Below are positions 1 to 10,366 of a DNA stretch of 64,000 nt, in pieces. The notes beneath the pieces were generated by a model. That model was not told the DNA's origin and searched no databases. It saw nothing but the letters and a program-made list of their open reading frames with translations. The translations under genes and the position numbers were made by a program. The DNA is from Peronospora farinosa (lineage: Eukaryota; Oomycota; Peronosporomycetes; Peronosporales; Peronosporaceae), in NCBI GenBank assembly GCA_947646735.1, contig CANTFK010000328.1, forward strand, positions 90,981-154,980, read 5' to 3'. Numbering within the stretch: position 1 is the stretch's first letter; each line of letters begins with the position of its first letter.

Positions 1-2
1 AG

Positions 3-349
3 CAAGGTGGCGTCACACTCAGCACCATGGAAGCTGAATTCGTGGCTGCATCCGAAGTGGCACGGGAGCTGCTAGGAATCCGTAACTTGCTGCGTGACAT
101 CGGCATGGAACCAGAACTATTAATGACGATGCGCATCTATAATTAGGCCGCTATTTGCCAGGCGAAGCGACATCAACTAAAGCGAAACACATTCGACGTC
201 CGATTGAAGTTTCTCTGTGACTGCGCTCGTCGCTGCTTGATCGAGGCTTAGCACGTGCACTTAAAACTTAGCTGGCAGACTTGCTCACCAAGGTGGTCTA
301 TCCGCCCAAGATGGCAACGCTACGAGGGCTGCTATGTGTTGGCTAGTAC
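3..349 (+). pseudogene. Decayed Ty1/Copia RNase H fragment
   Basis: Reading frame 3 from base 3 gives the Copia RNase H signature STMEAEFVAASEVARELLG, then a region corresponding to the usual 'AKHI-DVRLKFLCD-ARR' motif and finally ADLLTK...PPKMATLRGLL. A stop interrupts it near 144, and at least two frame changes are needed (around 195 and 275). It is the 3' end of a Copia pol gene; the rest lies left of the window. No LTR of this element is recognised after it. The family call is firm because the motif order is diagnostic. The copy is clearly non-functional. Confidence 0.8.
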
Positions 350-1345
350 GCCAAGAGGTAAGACACAGGTGCCCAAGTAGGAGTGTTAAAAAAAGTCGCT
401 CTGTGTGAATGCATGATCGCAGTGGTTGCATTGAAGATGCGAAAAGTAAGTGTCGGGCACACTGAGTTCCAGTACGCAGGGAGAAGAGAGAAGCAGACGA
501 CTTACGGCAGCAGTCGCGATGGCGTGTGCGACGCCGTGAGCAGTTGAGACGAGTGGAAGGATCGTGTGACTTTTGGATCGTATGGTGCAAGCGCAGTGAG
601 AAGGTTGCATGAGTGGTAGTGAAGAGCTATCGAGCGAGAGAGACCGACAGATAGTGAGCGCGAAGAACTGTGTAATGAATGCCAGAATCCAAGTTACCTT
701 CTACAACGTACACTCTACTCATTGTGCGCGTCCATCGGTCATTGGTCAGTGCGTTGGCGAATGTAATGGCCTATATCAACTAACTATATGGCATCTCTAC
801 CTTCAAAGAGATGCAAGTACAATATTATAAGCTATTATATTATTAGCGAATATTATTAGTTATAATACTATTTTATTGACACTTTATATAAGTGTCAATA
901 TTATTTAACAAAGTCACCATGCGTCTCGTTTATACATGAACACACGTCGCATTCGCATGTGTTTTTGCGTACCGCAACGTTTTTATCGAGTAGCAAAAAT
1001 GGATGGCAATCATTCTCCTCAAATGGACGTTGTGCATAACAAGAATCGATAGAAAGCCAACGGTCTAGCAGTCAAGCAATAGTTTAGACACAACTGGGGA
1101 CAATGACAACACACATGGAAAGTAATTATAAAATGCATCAATAGTTTGCCCTGAGTAATATCGCTTCTGATCGGAGTTTTGTGTGAAAGTTTCCGTGTCG
1201 TCGCGTGCTTTGCTAGGGTACTGAACAAAACATGGTGAGCACAAATGATCAAACGCAGGCTTTGTATGACTTTGATCAAGTTCACGGAAACACGATGAAG
1301 AACGTGTGGAACGAAATCTTGGACTCGCATAGAGTAGAGAAACGA
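350..1345. other. Intergenic stretch, no gene recognised; AT-rich core with a perfect hairpin
   Basis: No convincing reading frame on either strand. Bases 825-910 are very AT-rich. They contain a perfect 11-bp inverted repeat with a 5-nt spacer: TATTGACACTT at 874-884 and its complement at 890-900. Short overlapping open frames on both strands here have no recognisable protein features. Confidence 0.6.
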
Positions 1346-1850
1346 TGTAGACGGGCACTTCTACGAAGTTGCCTCGTTCTACTAGCACACACCTTCAGCA
1401 CAAGCGAGGAAGCGGTTAGACCGTCTTACCTTCGCGTGCGAGGGTGGTTAGGAGGTTGGTCGACTGCTTAAGCAGTCGTACCACCAGTTGCCTCTCGCTT
1501 GAGCGAGAGTGCAACGAACTTCTAAGACAAGAAGGCACCGACGTCACGTAGAAGCTTTTCAGCTTCTCGTGCGTGATGCTTCGGTGTTTAGCAAATTCAA
1601 GACTGATTTATATTTAATAGAATTTAACTAAATATAAATCTAATTACTGATTGGTTAATATGTAATAATGGGTGCCATCTCTATAGATGCGCATCCCAAC
1701 GTGCGAGCTTAAATATATTTAAGCTCGCTCAATGACGTTACTGACTGACGTCATTTAATGACGCCTAGTCCCAGCTGGGCGTCATCCCCATCAATGTGAA
1801 TATACCTAGTGTATATCACATACGCAAGGGTGTGACACATGGTGTGTCTG
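1346..1850. mobile_element. Gypsy-family LTR, divergent subfamily (3' boundary unresolved)
   Basis: From TGTAGACGGG at 1346 this matches, almost base for base for about 270 bp, the LTRs at 21267, 28757 and in the 47-64 kb array. It includes the palindrome CGACTGCTTAAGCAGTCG and a one-mismatch version of the CTCTCGCTTAAGCGAGAG palindrome. It then follows the same order of blocks with growing divergence up to the 'GTGAAT...ATCACAT' block near 1800. Homology fades by about 1850 and no clear ...TGTTACA end is seen, so this is a truncated or different-subfamily LTR. No gag-pol is attached in either direction. Confidence 0.75.
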
Positions 1851-3192
1851 TAAGAAGTTGGTAGTAGTGTTGCTGCACTTGTTGCAGAAGATGTAGAAGT
1901 AAAAAAGGTGATATATATTAAGCATTAACTTTTCTCGTTCGTTGATACTTACACATGTATGCGAAACCGACTGCAACTATACCATTTACAGTTCACGTCT
2001 ATCCCGCTCCGTCTCATCTGTTACGACATCGACAAGACGATGTGGTAATCTCGTCGCCTCGTCCCATATGTCGCAACATCCTGATGGCGATATCGTCGCC
2101 TCGTCCCATCTGTCAGCACGTCAAGTCTGTTTAGTCAATCAGGTAAGGTTGTTAATTACCGCGTGACAGGGTATTGCCCTTGACCTTCACAACCTGTCAA
2201 CAACAATAGTGTCTAACAGTGTCTCACCCGAGCGACAGGTCTTAAATACTTACGTACCTGTTGAGACCTGCCCGTTAAGTATCGCATACTTAACGGGTAC
2301 GTGTAACGTTGAGACCGTTACAAACGGTCTCAAACCCAATTCCGATCAAATTAGTCAACTCAAGCCTCGGCCTTTCTCCACTTCGAAGGGAATCTTATCT
2401 CGCAGGAGCCGAAGTGGATGGGGTAATGTCTCGGGCATACCACTCGCGTAGCCACAGGGCGTACGCCGGGAGACCAGGGGAAGTTACTACGGCGGGTGGC
2501 ATCCCCGCAAACGCAGATAACGCTTCGGCGATCGCAACTCAGTTTGACGATAAGCTTTTTGCAATCGGTAAACTTTAAGGGTAGGACTATATGCTCCTAC
2601 GTTAGAGAAACTTGGTACAAGACACTATTGTTAAGCAGTAGATGGAATAGCACAGTTATCGTAGCCAACACGAGACTTATCGTACGGTATGTCTTCGTAT
2701 TGTATTTGCCGCGTCTATTACTTCACTAACAAGTTAAATCTGTGACCGTGTGTGTAAAAAAAATACTGTATGTATGCTTTACAAGGTTTTTCTGAAAGGT
2801 CCAAGCCACACTCAATAAGCTAAAGAACTTGCTAGCGAAAGTTGGGAGTGAGAGTCGGGCTAACGCAACAGCTGAACCTAATGGCGCGGTCCGTGCTTGT
2901 ACAGCAAACAACCTTTTGGATGTAAGGAGGAACTAATACTATAAAGTGTAAGAATGAAGATTGAGCGGCTGAACGAGTACTGCCGCGATCTGGTCCAGCT
3001 ACAGCTGTAGACGCTGACAAGCATCTCTCGTCTTCGACTAAATGCAGCAGCTGTATGACTTTTCGGCATTGCTCTTCAAACAGCCGCCCGAGGTAGTAGT
3101 ATCATAGCCACAAAACGATTGGCTGCTACCTGATAAGCACTGCTACTGTTTCGAGATTGAGACCTGTCACATAAACCATCTTGCTCTGCGTC
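1851..3192. other. Palindrome-rich repeat-like stretch, no gene recognised
   Basis: Perfect inverted repeats occur at 2271-2282/2286-2297 (CCCGTTAAGTAT, 3-nt loop) and 2311-2319/2323-2331 (GAGACCGTT, 3-nt loop). A near-repeat of 'TCGTCGCCTCGTCCCAT' occurs at about 2050 and 2093. The style resembles the LTR at 1346 and may be the continuation of that element. Open frames at 2309-2578 and 2726-3069 have no recognisable protein character. Confidence 0.45.
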
Positions 3193-4566
3193 TCACTGGT
3201 TCTGGCTCTGCAGCGCTGCAAGTTCTTCCTGAAGACCCATGACATACTTTGCCATCTCATCTGGCGACGTACACGACTTCAAGATCATATCGCGCAACGC
3301 CAAGCGTGCCGAAGTGACATTCGGATCCTCTAAAGTAGTAAAAAGTGAATGCCGAGTCACAGTTGATGTCATCTTCACCTTCATCGGCGATCCTGTCAAC
3401 GCCATCGTCAAATGGTCCGAGCTCCCGCCCTGACTGGAGGGAAACTCCGCGTGCAGCAACTTCTTGTTATGAGGAGAAGTAGACGCCGTCGAGCTCGAAT
3501 ACGAAGACACTGCAACGCTAGTAGGCGACACAGGTCTTCCCATACACAGCAAGTCTGCCTTCTGCTTTGCATTTCCAATTCCATGAGCATCCGGCGAAGC
3601 TGGTCCCATGGCCTGCTCCTCAGCATCAGCCAACGCCTCACCCTCAGCATCAGCCAAAGCCTGCCCCTCAGCATCAGCTAAAGCCTGCCCCTCAGCATCA
3701 GCCAAGGTAGCACGAAGACCAACGCGCTTGCACCCTCCCGCACGAATATGCACGAGAACATAATTCCCCTTCTCGCCAGTCCCCTTGTCATCAGCAAGCA
3801 TGACGGCATGCATGCGGAACACCTTCTTCTTTGCAGCAACGTCCGTTGCACGACTATAGCATGTAGCTGTAATGTAGCGTACAACAGGTTGTTTCTTAGG
3901 CAGTCCAGTAACAAAACTCATCTTCCGCCATTCAAAGTCCTTGCTCGGCTCTTTCTTGGCTCCTTTGCCCGCAGGCTTCTTGCCTGTAGAGGTTGAAGTA
4001 AGAGTTGTTTCATCCGCTGTCTTTTTCTTACGAGGAAAACCAAAGGAACCCTTTCCCAACAAGCGAGAGCACTTCAGGAAATACATACAAGATACTGGTT
4101 GACTATATATAAACTCAGGATGCAGTGGAACGCCACGAGGGTCCACTCCAAGGTCGTCGTATACTGGTATTTGAAGCTCCGTCCTGGGCGTAAAGAAGAT
4201 GTCGTGGTATTGCTTGGCTGAAGGCCAGGGCGTCTTGTCCTCGAGCTCAATCTCCTCCTCTGTCTCTATAATCTGTTGTTCCTGTTCCTGATTGGCAGTC
4301 GATACACATGACAGCACATTAAGTGAAGCATCAGCAACAACGCCCTCGTTGCGCTGTTTCTGTGCAGCCAACAGCTCCGCAAGTCCAGGCAGCATCATCA
4401 AACGTGGCGTCTTCACGGGAGACACTCGCGTTGACAGCGCATTATGGTCGATCTCTGGAGTGCGCGGCCGCTTGCGACGAATTAGTCGAAAGTCAGGCGT
4501 GTTTACGTCGTTTTTCTCGTTCTTGGAGTGCTTTTGACGATGTGTGGTTGGCGCTACGTAATCCAT
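3193..4566 (-). CDS. Conserved-looking unknown protein with an 8-residue tandem repeat
   Basis: An uninterrupted 457-residue frame starting at ATG 4566. I recognise no named domain. It begins with a basic, nuclear-signal-like stretch (RRKRPR near residue 30), followed by an acidic segment near residues 100-110 and a lysine-rich segment around 185-210 (GKKPAGKGAKK). A compact central part (about 212-285) has mixed hydrophobic and charged residues. Residues about 288-319 are four tandem copies of an Ala/Asp/Glu octamer (LADAEGQA type). The C-terminus (about 430-457) is helical and Leu/Gln-rich, ending in LQEELAALQSQNQ, which suggests a short coiled coil. Length, composition and absence of stops support a real gene. 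Function unknown; a nuclear location is only inferred. Confidence 0.75.
   Translation of the reverse strand: MDYVAPTTHRQKHSKNEKNDVNTPDFRLIRRKRPRTPEIDHNALSTRVSPVKTPRLMMLPGLAELLAAQKQRNEGVVADASLNVLSCVSTANQEQEQQIIETEEEIELEDKTPWPSAKQYHDIFFTPRTELQIPVYDDLGVDPRGVPLHPEFIYSQPVSCMYFLKCSRLLGKGSFGFPRKKKTADETTLTSTSTGKKPAGKGAKKEPSKDFEWRKMSFVTGLPKKQPVVRYITATCYSRATDVAAKKKVFRMHAVMLADDKGTGEKGNYVLVHIRAGGCKRVGLRATLADAEGQALADAEGQALADAEGEALADAEEQAMGPASPDAHGIGNAKQKADLLCMGRPVSPTSVAVSSYSSSTASTSPHNKKLLHAEFPSSQGGSSDHLTMALTGSPMKVKMTSTVTRHSLFTTLEDPNVTSARLALRDMILKSCTSPDEMAKYVMGLQEELAALQSQNQ
3611..3706. repeat. 24-bp coding minisatellite, 4 copies
   Basis: Four near-identical 24-bp units built around 'CCCTCAGCATCAGCCAAAGC' lie within the minus-strand gene at 3193-4566 and keep its frame. 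They encode the LADAEGQA-type octamer. Unit differences are few (for example GEA and EEQ variants), which points to recent slippage. Confidence 0.85.
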
Positions 4567-6433
4567 CTGACGGTCTCTTGATGTGTCTCTTCGACGGTGA
4601 CTTTTGTAATGAAACGCTTTGAATGAGCTAGGATGAGTCTTTCCAACGTGGCCGTAAACTAGGTTGCATACAAATTGTCATATGCGGGAACGGAAAGTTG
4701 CTTTGTTCCCCTCGCAGAAGCGGGATTCACTTGATGGCATCTTTGTAGATACTTGTTACGTAATCCAAAAATACTTTAGTCTGCGAGACGAGTACACTGA
4801 ATCCCAGACATTTAGTCCACAGATTTAGTCACACACAAAAACTGATGGATTTTTGGATTTGTGTCAATGATTTGAAGACAAACGCAATACCGCAGTTGTC
4901 CGACCTTCAAACAATTCTCTCGTTAAGTCTAGTGACGAGAGCGACAACAAGAAGGTTGTCAGGATAGGTTGGCGAGTTATAGCATCAATAAAAAGAACAG
5001 GATCGAATGGAGACGCCAGTAAAAGAAGAACTTGCTTCAGCAAGATGCCGTGCTTAACATGAAAAATGGTCCTTACATCCCTCGAAAAAATTTGTAGCAC
5101 AGATTCATCATTCGTGACATCAGATGTAATGGAGGCCATTTGCAAGGCACAAAGAAGATGCTGCTTTTAGCCGACACAGCGCCTACACTTGTCCAGGCAG
5201 ATTCCAACGTGTCCAAAAAGCGTCATGCTCATAAGCACAAAAAGAGGATGATAACAGCAGCAATAAAGGATGATAAAAGCAGCCGAAGTTAGGTTCAAGC
5301 TTGCGATTAGAGAAGCGCCGGCCTGACACGAAAAAAGATTTCGCGTGAAAAGTAACATGTGCTGTCCCTTTGTACGCTAAAACAATCCAAGTATTGAGTA
5401 GCAAGGAGCAAGCAAAATTTGTACAGGACAGTGGCGAACGTCTGCCTCGAGTAAATGACGATTAGCACCAATATAATATGCGGGAGACCCCGTTGAGTTG
5501 TTGTATACGCCAGTCGCACACGATGTTTTCGGCAGGGGTAGATGCTACCGCTACAACGAACAGCATTACAATATGGTCCACGTCGCCCAATGGTAAAGTC
5601 AAAGCGAACGCATTGACCAGGGACACACACACGATCACCGCAGAAAATGGCGCAACAGTTCAGAACGGATACCGCAAGCTTTGCTCGATGTGAACAAAGC
5701 AATACGTTGCCAAGACTAAAAGTGCGAGCGAATAGACTCAGATCATATTCGTGATGATGCGCTGCACACCGCGTGATACCCTTGTCGTCAGTCTGACTAG
5801 TTCGTAGTTTTGCTGGTACCCATCGTTGGCTGGGTCTTCAAGTAAACGGCTACCCGACTTGAACTCCTCATTACCTTGGATAAACATGACCAGCATAAAC
5901 TGAAGATACTATGCGCAACTTGATATCAGTAGCTAGTATTTTATCTTCAGCCGTTTCTGTGTGCAAACCACACCGATATGGTCATAAAGCCGCAGATTCT
6001 GGTCTTCGTCAATCTACAGCTTTTAGTCATCCTATTGAGCATGAATGCAACGCTACTGTATCGAACGCATTTACACATTGGATCATCTGACGGAGGCTTT
6101 TTTGGGGTGGACCATTACCCGTTGCCACAAAGTAGCCAAGTCAAAAACCTCACTGTAATAAGAAGAGGCTTCCCATCGTACAAGTCATTCAGCCTCGCAC
6201 GCTCATACGTCTATCAATCAAAGGGAAGGGATAGTTACTGTAAACCGCGGCATTGCACTAGAGACTATGGTGTTTGTCTAATATCCTTTCCGTAGGTAAG
6301 TTTAAATCTTCTTTTGGCACAATTCGATGGTGTCAATAAGACATCTTGACGTTGTTCACCTATCTAGGCTGAGCTTCACTTTGCTAAGAAGCTTTATTGT
6401 GAGCATTTCTCTAAAGGTCCATGGGCGTAGACT
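4567..6433. other. Intergenic; two weak coding candidates only
   Basis: A minus-strand open stretch at 4864-5145 encodes a leucine-rich, helix-like segment (for example LLKQVLLLLASPFDP) without a good start. It could be a leftover 3' exon. A plus-strand frame at 5978-6295 begins MVIKPQILVFVNLQLLVILL, which resembles a signal peptide or anchor, but the rest (105 residues) has no motif, and no RxLR/EER or LxLFLAK effector motif is seen. Neither is strong enough to call a gene. Confidence 0.3.
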
Positions 6434-6491
6434 TATGTTTTGTCAACAAGCAGTGGGTTGCTTGCTACACACTGCTTGTTGACAAAACATA
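6434..6491. repeat. Perfect 22-bp inverted repeat (hairpin), 14-nt loop
   Basis: The arm at 6434-6455 (starting TATGTTTTGTCAAC) is exactly complementary to 6470-6491. The loop is 6456-6469. Pairing stops abruptly at both ends. It lies in gene-free sequence, so it is not explained by coding constraint. It could be a mobile-element end pair, a hairpin RNA source or a protein-binding palindrome. Confidence 0.9.
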
Positions 6492-6824
6492 CCTTTTGCC
6501 CCAGGCCTTAGCTACATTATTGTACTTGTACACCTTCGAGCGAGATCCGCTCAGGTAGGTCGACTAACGTTTGTTAGAGATCTATAATAGCAAGAAAGAA
6601 TCTTGCCGAGCTGTGATCGTTTCTATACCGACGGCTATGACTTGCCAATGGTGCTGATAGTAGCGCGATCATTGTGTTTTGGTGTAATACATGTTACTTT
6701 TGGTGCTTACGAGCCTTACGGTAGCAAGTAGAAGAATGCAGGATGTGGGTACAGCAGGTTCAGATTGTCTATTTACACGGTGTTAACTATGTGCAAGATC
6801 TCTGGAATGTCCTGAGCCAGGATG

Positions 6825-7805
6825 TCAGTGCCTGATGGCCCAGCGGTATATCGTGGCTGACCACCGTAGAACTCGGTAGCCGCTCTCACGCAATTCAATG
6901 CAAGCATAAAGCAAGTCACCATGTGTAGCTGACGCAATTTTTCGACGCTCTCTCTTTACGATTGCTCGGAGCTGACAAAGACACGAGGCCCAAAAACTGG
7001 CGATGCTGCTGGGAATGTGGAGTGTGACAGCCTTGAAGGCGGCTGCATATATGTCTACCCCAATTCGTGTTTGGCATGTCGTCGCGAGGACATGCCAAAT
7101 TTGTGTCCAGACGCGTTCGGCTTCATTGGCGTCATCCTGAAATCGGTCCGCTAGGATTTTCGTGCGGTGCTCGGGCGTGCCGTCAACTCGTCGACTGGCA
7201 CAAGCTCCCAGAAAGTTTTGGGTCAATTGATAGGTGACTTTCTGCCCGGTCCAGTCATCAATGAGTTTCTCTAAAGCGCTGCAGCGCAATCACATTCCCA
7301 AAACAGATGGACAATGGTCTCCTTCCTGCCGCTGCAATCCGGTGTCTTTTTGCAACTAGTGTCTTCGTTTCTCACGGCGTAATACAGATCTAATTGTCTC
7401 CTCGTCACCCGGTTCCCTGTCGAGGCTTGATATGGAGTGAGACCATTACTATGATCCCACACTTGTTCAAATAGCGCGAATAATCGCATGTCTATTAAAT
7501 GGCAAACTGTCAGTGAGCTCCGGCAGTAAGCCATGGTATAACCAGTGTATTCTATCATCAACTTGGTGCAGAGTGACAGGGCGGGTTTGGCCATGTTCGA
7601 TCTCCGTTTAGTGGCCTACGATGATGCCTTCGGTGAGAATCCTCCAGCGATAGCTTTTGCAAACTCGGTCGAAAGCGCAGTGGCGATGTCGAGTGCCATT
7701 TTTCCCGATGAGCAAGTCCGTGGATGGGAGAACAGGAGGGCTATTGCCCACCGTCAAAGTTTCGCGTCCGAACGACGGCCGGGTGGAAGGAAATAAGTAC
7801 AGCAT
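6825..7805 (-). pseudogene. Dead LINE (non-LTR retrotransposon) fragment, RT C-terminal zinc-binding region
   Basis: Minus-strand frames at 7595-7805, 7271-7594 and 6825-7289 together read like the segment after the reverse transcriptase in LINE ORF2. The diagnostic part is a Cys/His cluster followed by ETIVHLFWEC (zf-RVT type). At 7271-7289 the frame shifts from ...FWECDCAAAL to ALEKLIDDW, which would be continuous in an intact element. No endonuclease or RT core is present, so it is truncated at both ends. No poly-A tail or target duplication was found. Confidence 0.65.
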
Positions 7806-8150
7806 CCATGTATTCAGATATTAGTGATTACGATGTTAAATTCAGCTCGAATACATGTACAGTCGTCTCATACATGTGCCTGTCGTGCTACCATATGAGT
7901 CAGCAAACTTCAAAGGAAGTTAGGTGTCATGCTATACCAGCTGACTTCTCCGCTTGCACGGCAATTTCTCGTGAGTCAAATCGACAAACTACATACATCT
8001 CGGTAGAGACGAGTAAAGCAAAAGCCAGTCAACTATCTTGAGCTGATAGTTTGTAAGAAAAAAAAGTAGTGAAGACTTTGTGATCGTCTCACTCTCGTGT
8101 TGACTTGAGTCGATCGGGGTACGCTGAATCTATTTTCTTTAGTGTTGAAA

Positions 8151-9659
8151 ATGACATTGTCAAGCTCTTCTGGATCTTTTGTCAGCTCGTTGTCAGACTC
8201 GATATGGTTGATTATCGGCATCATAGCTGCTGCAGTAGTTCTCCTTGCAATAGGAAGCTGGTGGATGTGTTGTCAACGGACACGCAAACGCTTCAATGGA
8301 CCTCGGAACAGCCACAGTCAGAGTACTGAGTATATGGACGGCGTGCTGACCCCCGAGTACAGGGATTGCGTGCTCACACCAGGCCTTATGGCGATTGTAG
8401 CTGACGGCACCGGTCGCAAGTGGTTTTCTCAATTGTCACGTATGTCGAGTGTACCGTCAATGGAACTTTTGGAACAGCTCGGTACGGAAGGCACCAGAGT
8501 GTCTGGCAGTGCAGCTACGACGACTGCTACAGCATTGTCGCCAATGACGTATGACTGGCTAGTGCAAAACGGTGACTGGAGTGACGAACTGGCGTGCAAC
8601 ACACTGGCTTTGGAGCAGTGTCGATTGCCACCACAGAGTGTCGTGAACGGTGAACTGCTGCATGAAGGTAGTTTCACCTTGACTTTTCGTGCTACTTTGA
8701 AGATAGAAGGCCAGACCAATCGTCAGGTGGTCGTAAGACGCCTGCTTCTGGAACTGGCAGATCAGGAGACGTATTGTCAGGCCTTCATGGCAGACATATC
8801 ACTCAGTGCTTCATTGTTGCATCCACGCATCGTGGCTTTTGTAGGGTTTTATGACCCCACACGGCATGTCTATGACCTCGACTCGCCTTCATCGCCGGCG
8901 TACATGACAAATCAGGCACAGCCGTCAGCAGTGACTGAATTCATGCCAAACGGGGATTTGCGAGCGCTGCTGACACTGCGGCCCCGCAACGCATACAACT
9001 TTGGCTGGTTCCATTCCGTCTCAATGCCGAAAACCAAGGCACAACTTGCACTGGACATTGTAGATGCGCTCGTGTATTTGCACTCTAGACCAACAGGCGT
9101 CAACTTAACACTTCATCATCAACGACTCAAGGCTCAGCGCGTACTGCTATCGGAACAGTGTGATGCAAAACTGTGCGCGTTTGGTGTACGCCGTGCTTTG
9201 GATGTTCAGGCCACATTTGCACGCAACGATTTCTCTGTTGCGTGGTTAGCACCTGAGATTCTACGAGGTGAATCTACAAGTGAACAAGCGGATGTGTACG
9301 CTTTAGGAGTGCTGTTTACGGAGCTCGACACGTGTACGCTGCCATTTGCGGCAGGCGTGGACATGGACGATGACATGGACGAGCAGCGCCAACTCGCGCT
9401 GTTAGTCAGCTCGGGTTGCATCCGTCCAGCTTTGTCAATGGACTGTCCGATGCAAATTCAAGAGCTCGTCATGCGTTGCCTCAGTTTCTCACCGCAGCAG
9501 CGTCCGCCTGCAGTTGAAGTGCAGCACACGCTGCGAAATCTCATTAACGGCACAAGTATTTGCGATTCCTCATTGGCCTCGCTTTCGTCCAATGTGTCGT
9601 CGTTGCGAAGCACATCAGAGCTTAGCACTACAATACTCAGCACGATCTTCACTCCATGA
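8151..9659 (+). CDS. Single-pass membrane tyrosine-kinase-like pseudokinase
   Basis: 502 residues from ATG 8151; an upstream in-frame GTG at 8142 is less likely. A hydrophobic segment at about residues 18-38 (IWLIIGIIAAAVVLLAIG) ends in a Trp/Cys and Arg-rich stop-transfer, so a short N-terminus faces out and a kinase-fold domain (about 166-463) lies inside. The fold is visible from the helix 'FMADISLSASLLHPRIVAFVGF', the hinge 'TEFMPNGDLRALL', 'WLAPEIL' (APE) and 'EQADVYALGVLFTEL'. Catalytic residues are missing: the HRD triad reads HQR (about 323-325), DFG reads AFG (343-345), the VAIK lysine position reads Arg within VVVRR, and the glycine loop is degenerate (HEGSFT). It should therefore act as a scaffold or regulator, not an ATP-dependent kinase. 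The closest class by motif style is the TKL group, expanded in oomycetes. An upstream exon encoding an ectodomain cannot be excluded. Confidence 0.8.
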   Translation: MTLSSSSGSFVSSLSDSIWLIIGIIAAAVVLLAIGSWWMCCQRTRKRFNGPRNSHSQSTEYMDGVLTPEYRDCVLTPGLMAIVADGTGRKWFSQLSRMSSVPSMELLEQLGTEGTRVSGSAATTTATALSPMTYDWLVQNGDWSDELACNTLALEQCRLPPQSVVNGELLHEGSFTLTFRATLKIEGQTNRQVVVRRLLLELADQETYCQAFMADISLSASLLHPRIVAFVGFYDPTRHVYDLDSPSSPAYMTNQAQPSAVTEFMPNGDLRALLTLRPRNAYNFGWFHSVSMPKTKAQLALDIVDALVYLHSRPTGVNLTLHHQRLKAQRVLLSEQCDAKLCAFGVRRALDVQATFARNDFSVAWLAPEILRGESTSEQADVYALGVLFTELDTCTLPFAAGVDMDDDMDEQRQLALLVSSGCIRPALSMDCPMQIQELVMRCLSFSPQQRPPAVEVQHTLRNLINGTSICDSSLASLSSNVSSLRSTSELSTTILSTIFTP

Positions 9660-9690
9660 TGAAGACTTTTTATTGCCATGAATCACAATT

Positions 9691-10292
9691 TCAAGGACCA
9701 TGTGGATACTGTAATGGAACGTATAAGTTTACTGTAAGAAGTAAAGGTTCCCAGTATACATCGACGGCTTGCAGCGTTTGGATCGACGTTAGCACACGAC
9801 GGACTTGGACGGCGATACCAGCACGGTCGTCCAGCATTGTCAACAAGTTTATCGCTGACAAAAGCATCCAAAATTTCTCACGCAGCGGAAAGCACGGTAA
9901 TTTATATGAATAGGCAGCACTTAGCGACGCATTCGCAATCGAAAATAGCGCGCACAATTGTCGGTGAACGCTCCACGATAGCCATTCGTCTGTGGCTCCG
10001 TTAGCACCGATATTGCTGTAGCACTTAATGACTAAGCACCTTAAACATGTGTGTTTACATCTCTGCTTTGTAGCACATCGCCTTTCAATAATCCATGCTA
10101 GGTCAGTAATCTTGCGCATACCTCTAGCAAAGGGGTGCTCTCCGTAAAGAACATGGCAACATCGTTCTAGAGAATCCCCAAGAGTATCAATGCTGAGCAA
10201 AAGAGACAGAAAGAGACAGAAAGAGACAGAAAGTAGCGCCGCTGCAATTTGTCAGAGCGTTACTTGTCGTGTCGCGTTTCGTTTCCAACCAT
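9691..10292 (-). CDS. Candidate two-exon unknown protein, 176 residues
   Basis: Exon 1 is 10264-10292, starting at ATG 10292 and ending ...GAC AA. The intron is 10193-10263 (71 nt, GTAACG...TTTGCTCAG, with a pyrimidine-rich run made of three 10-bp repeats). Exon 2 is 9691-10192. Joining restores a single 531-nt frame. Intron size matches the 62-75 nt introns of the PCH2 gene in this window. The product is Cys-rich (ERRC...CKHTCLRCLVIKC around residues 50-70) with Leu-rich helices later. No family is recognised. It lies between the stop of the SMYD gene (75 bp upstream) and the stop of the pseudokinase (31 bp downstream, convergent). Without transcript data this remains a candidate. Confidence 0.4.
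10201..10232. repeat. 10-bp tandem repeat, about 3 copies
   Basis: Three copies of AAGAGACAGA in a row. On the minus strand they form the polypyrimidine tract before the proposed acceptor of the 9691-10292 gene. Confidence 0.9.
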
Positions 10293-10366
10293 GAAAAAAT
10301 TCCGCTTGTAAAGCGCTGTTTCGAACGGTGTACATCTAAAACATCGTTCACTTGACTCACCCCAAC

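Noticed and set aside
1346..2327. Target duplication AACGA/AACGG defining a 969-bp LTR ending TTACA at 2322
   Set aside because: The TTACA-AACGG sits inside a perfect hairpin (GAGACCGTT-ACA-AACGGTCTC), so the match is better explained by the palindrome. The LTR homology fades near 1850.
3239..4622. Plus-strand ORFs opposite the repeat-bearing unknown gene
   Set aside because: They are shadows of the 457-codon minus-strand frame and have no protein features.
5307..5702. 131-codon minus-strand ORF as a gene
   Set aside because: Irregular composition with scattered Cys, overlapping frames on both strands and no motif.
5978..6295. Secreted effector
   Set aside because: Hydrophobic N-terminus only. 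No RxLR, EER, LxLFLAK or cysteine pattern, and no supporting context.
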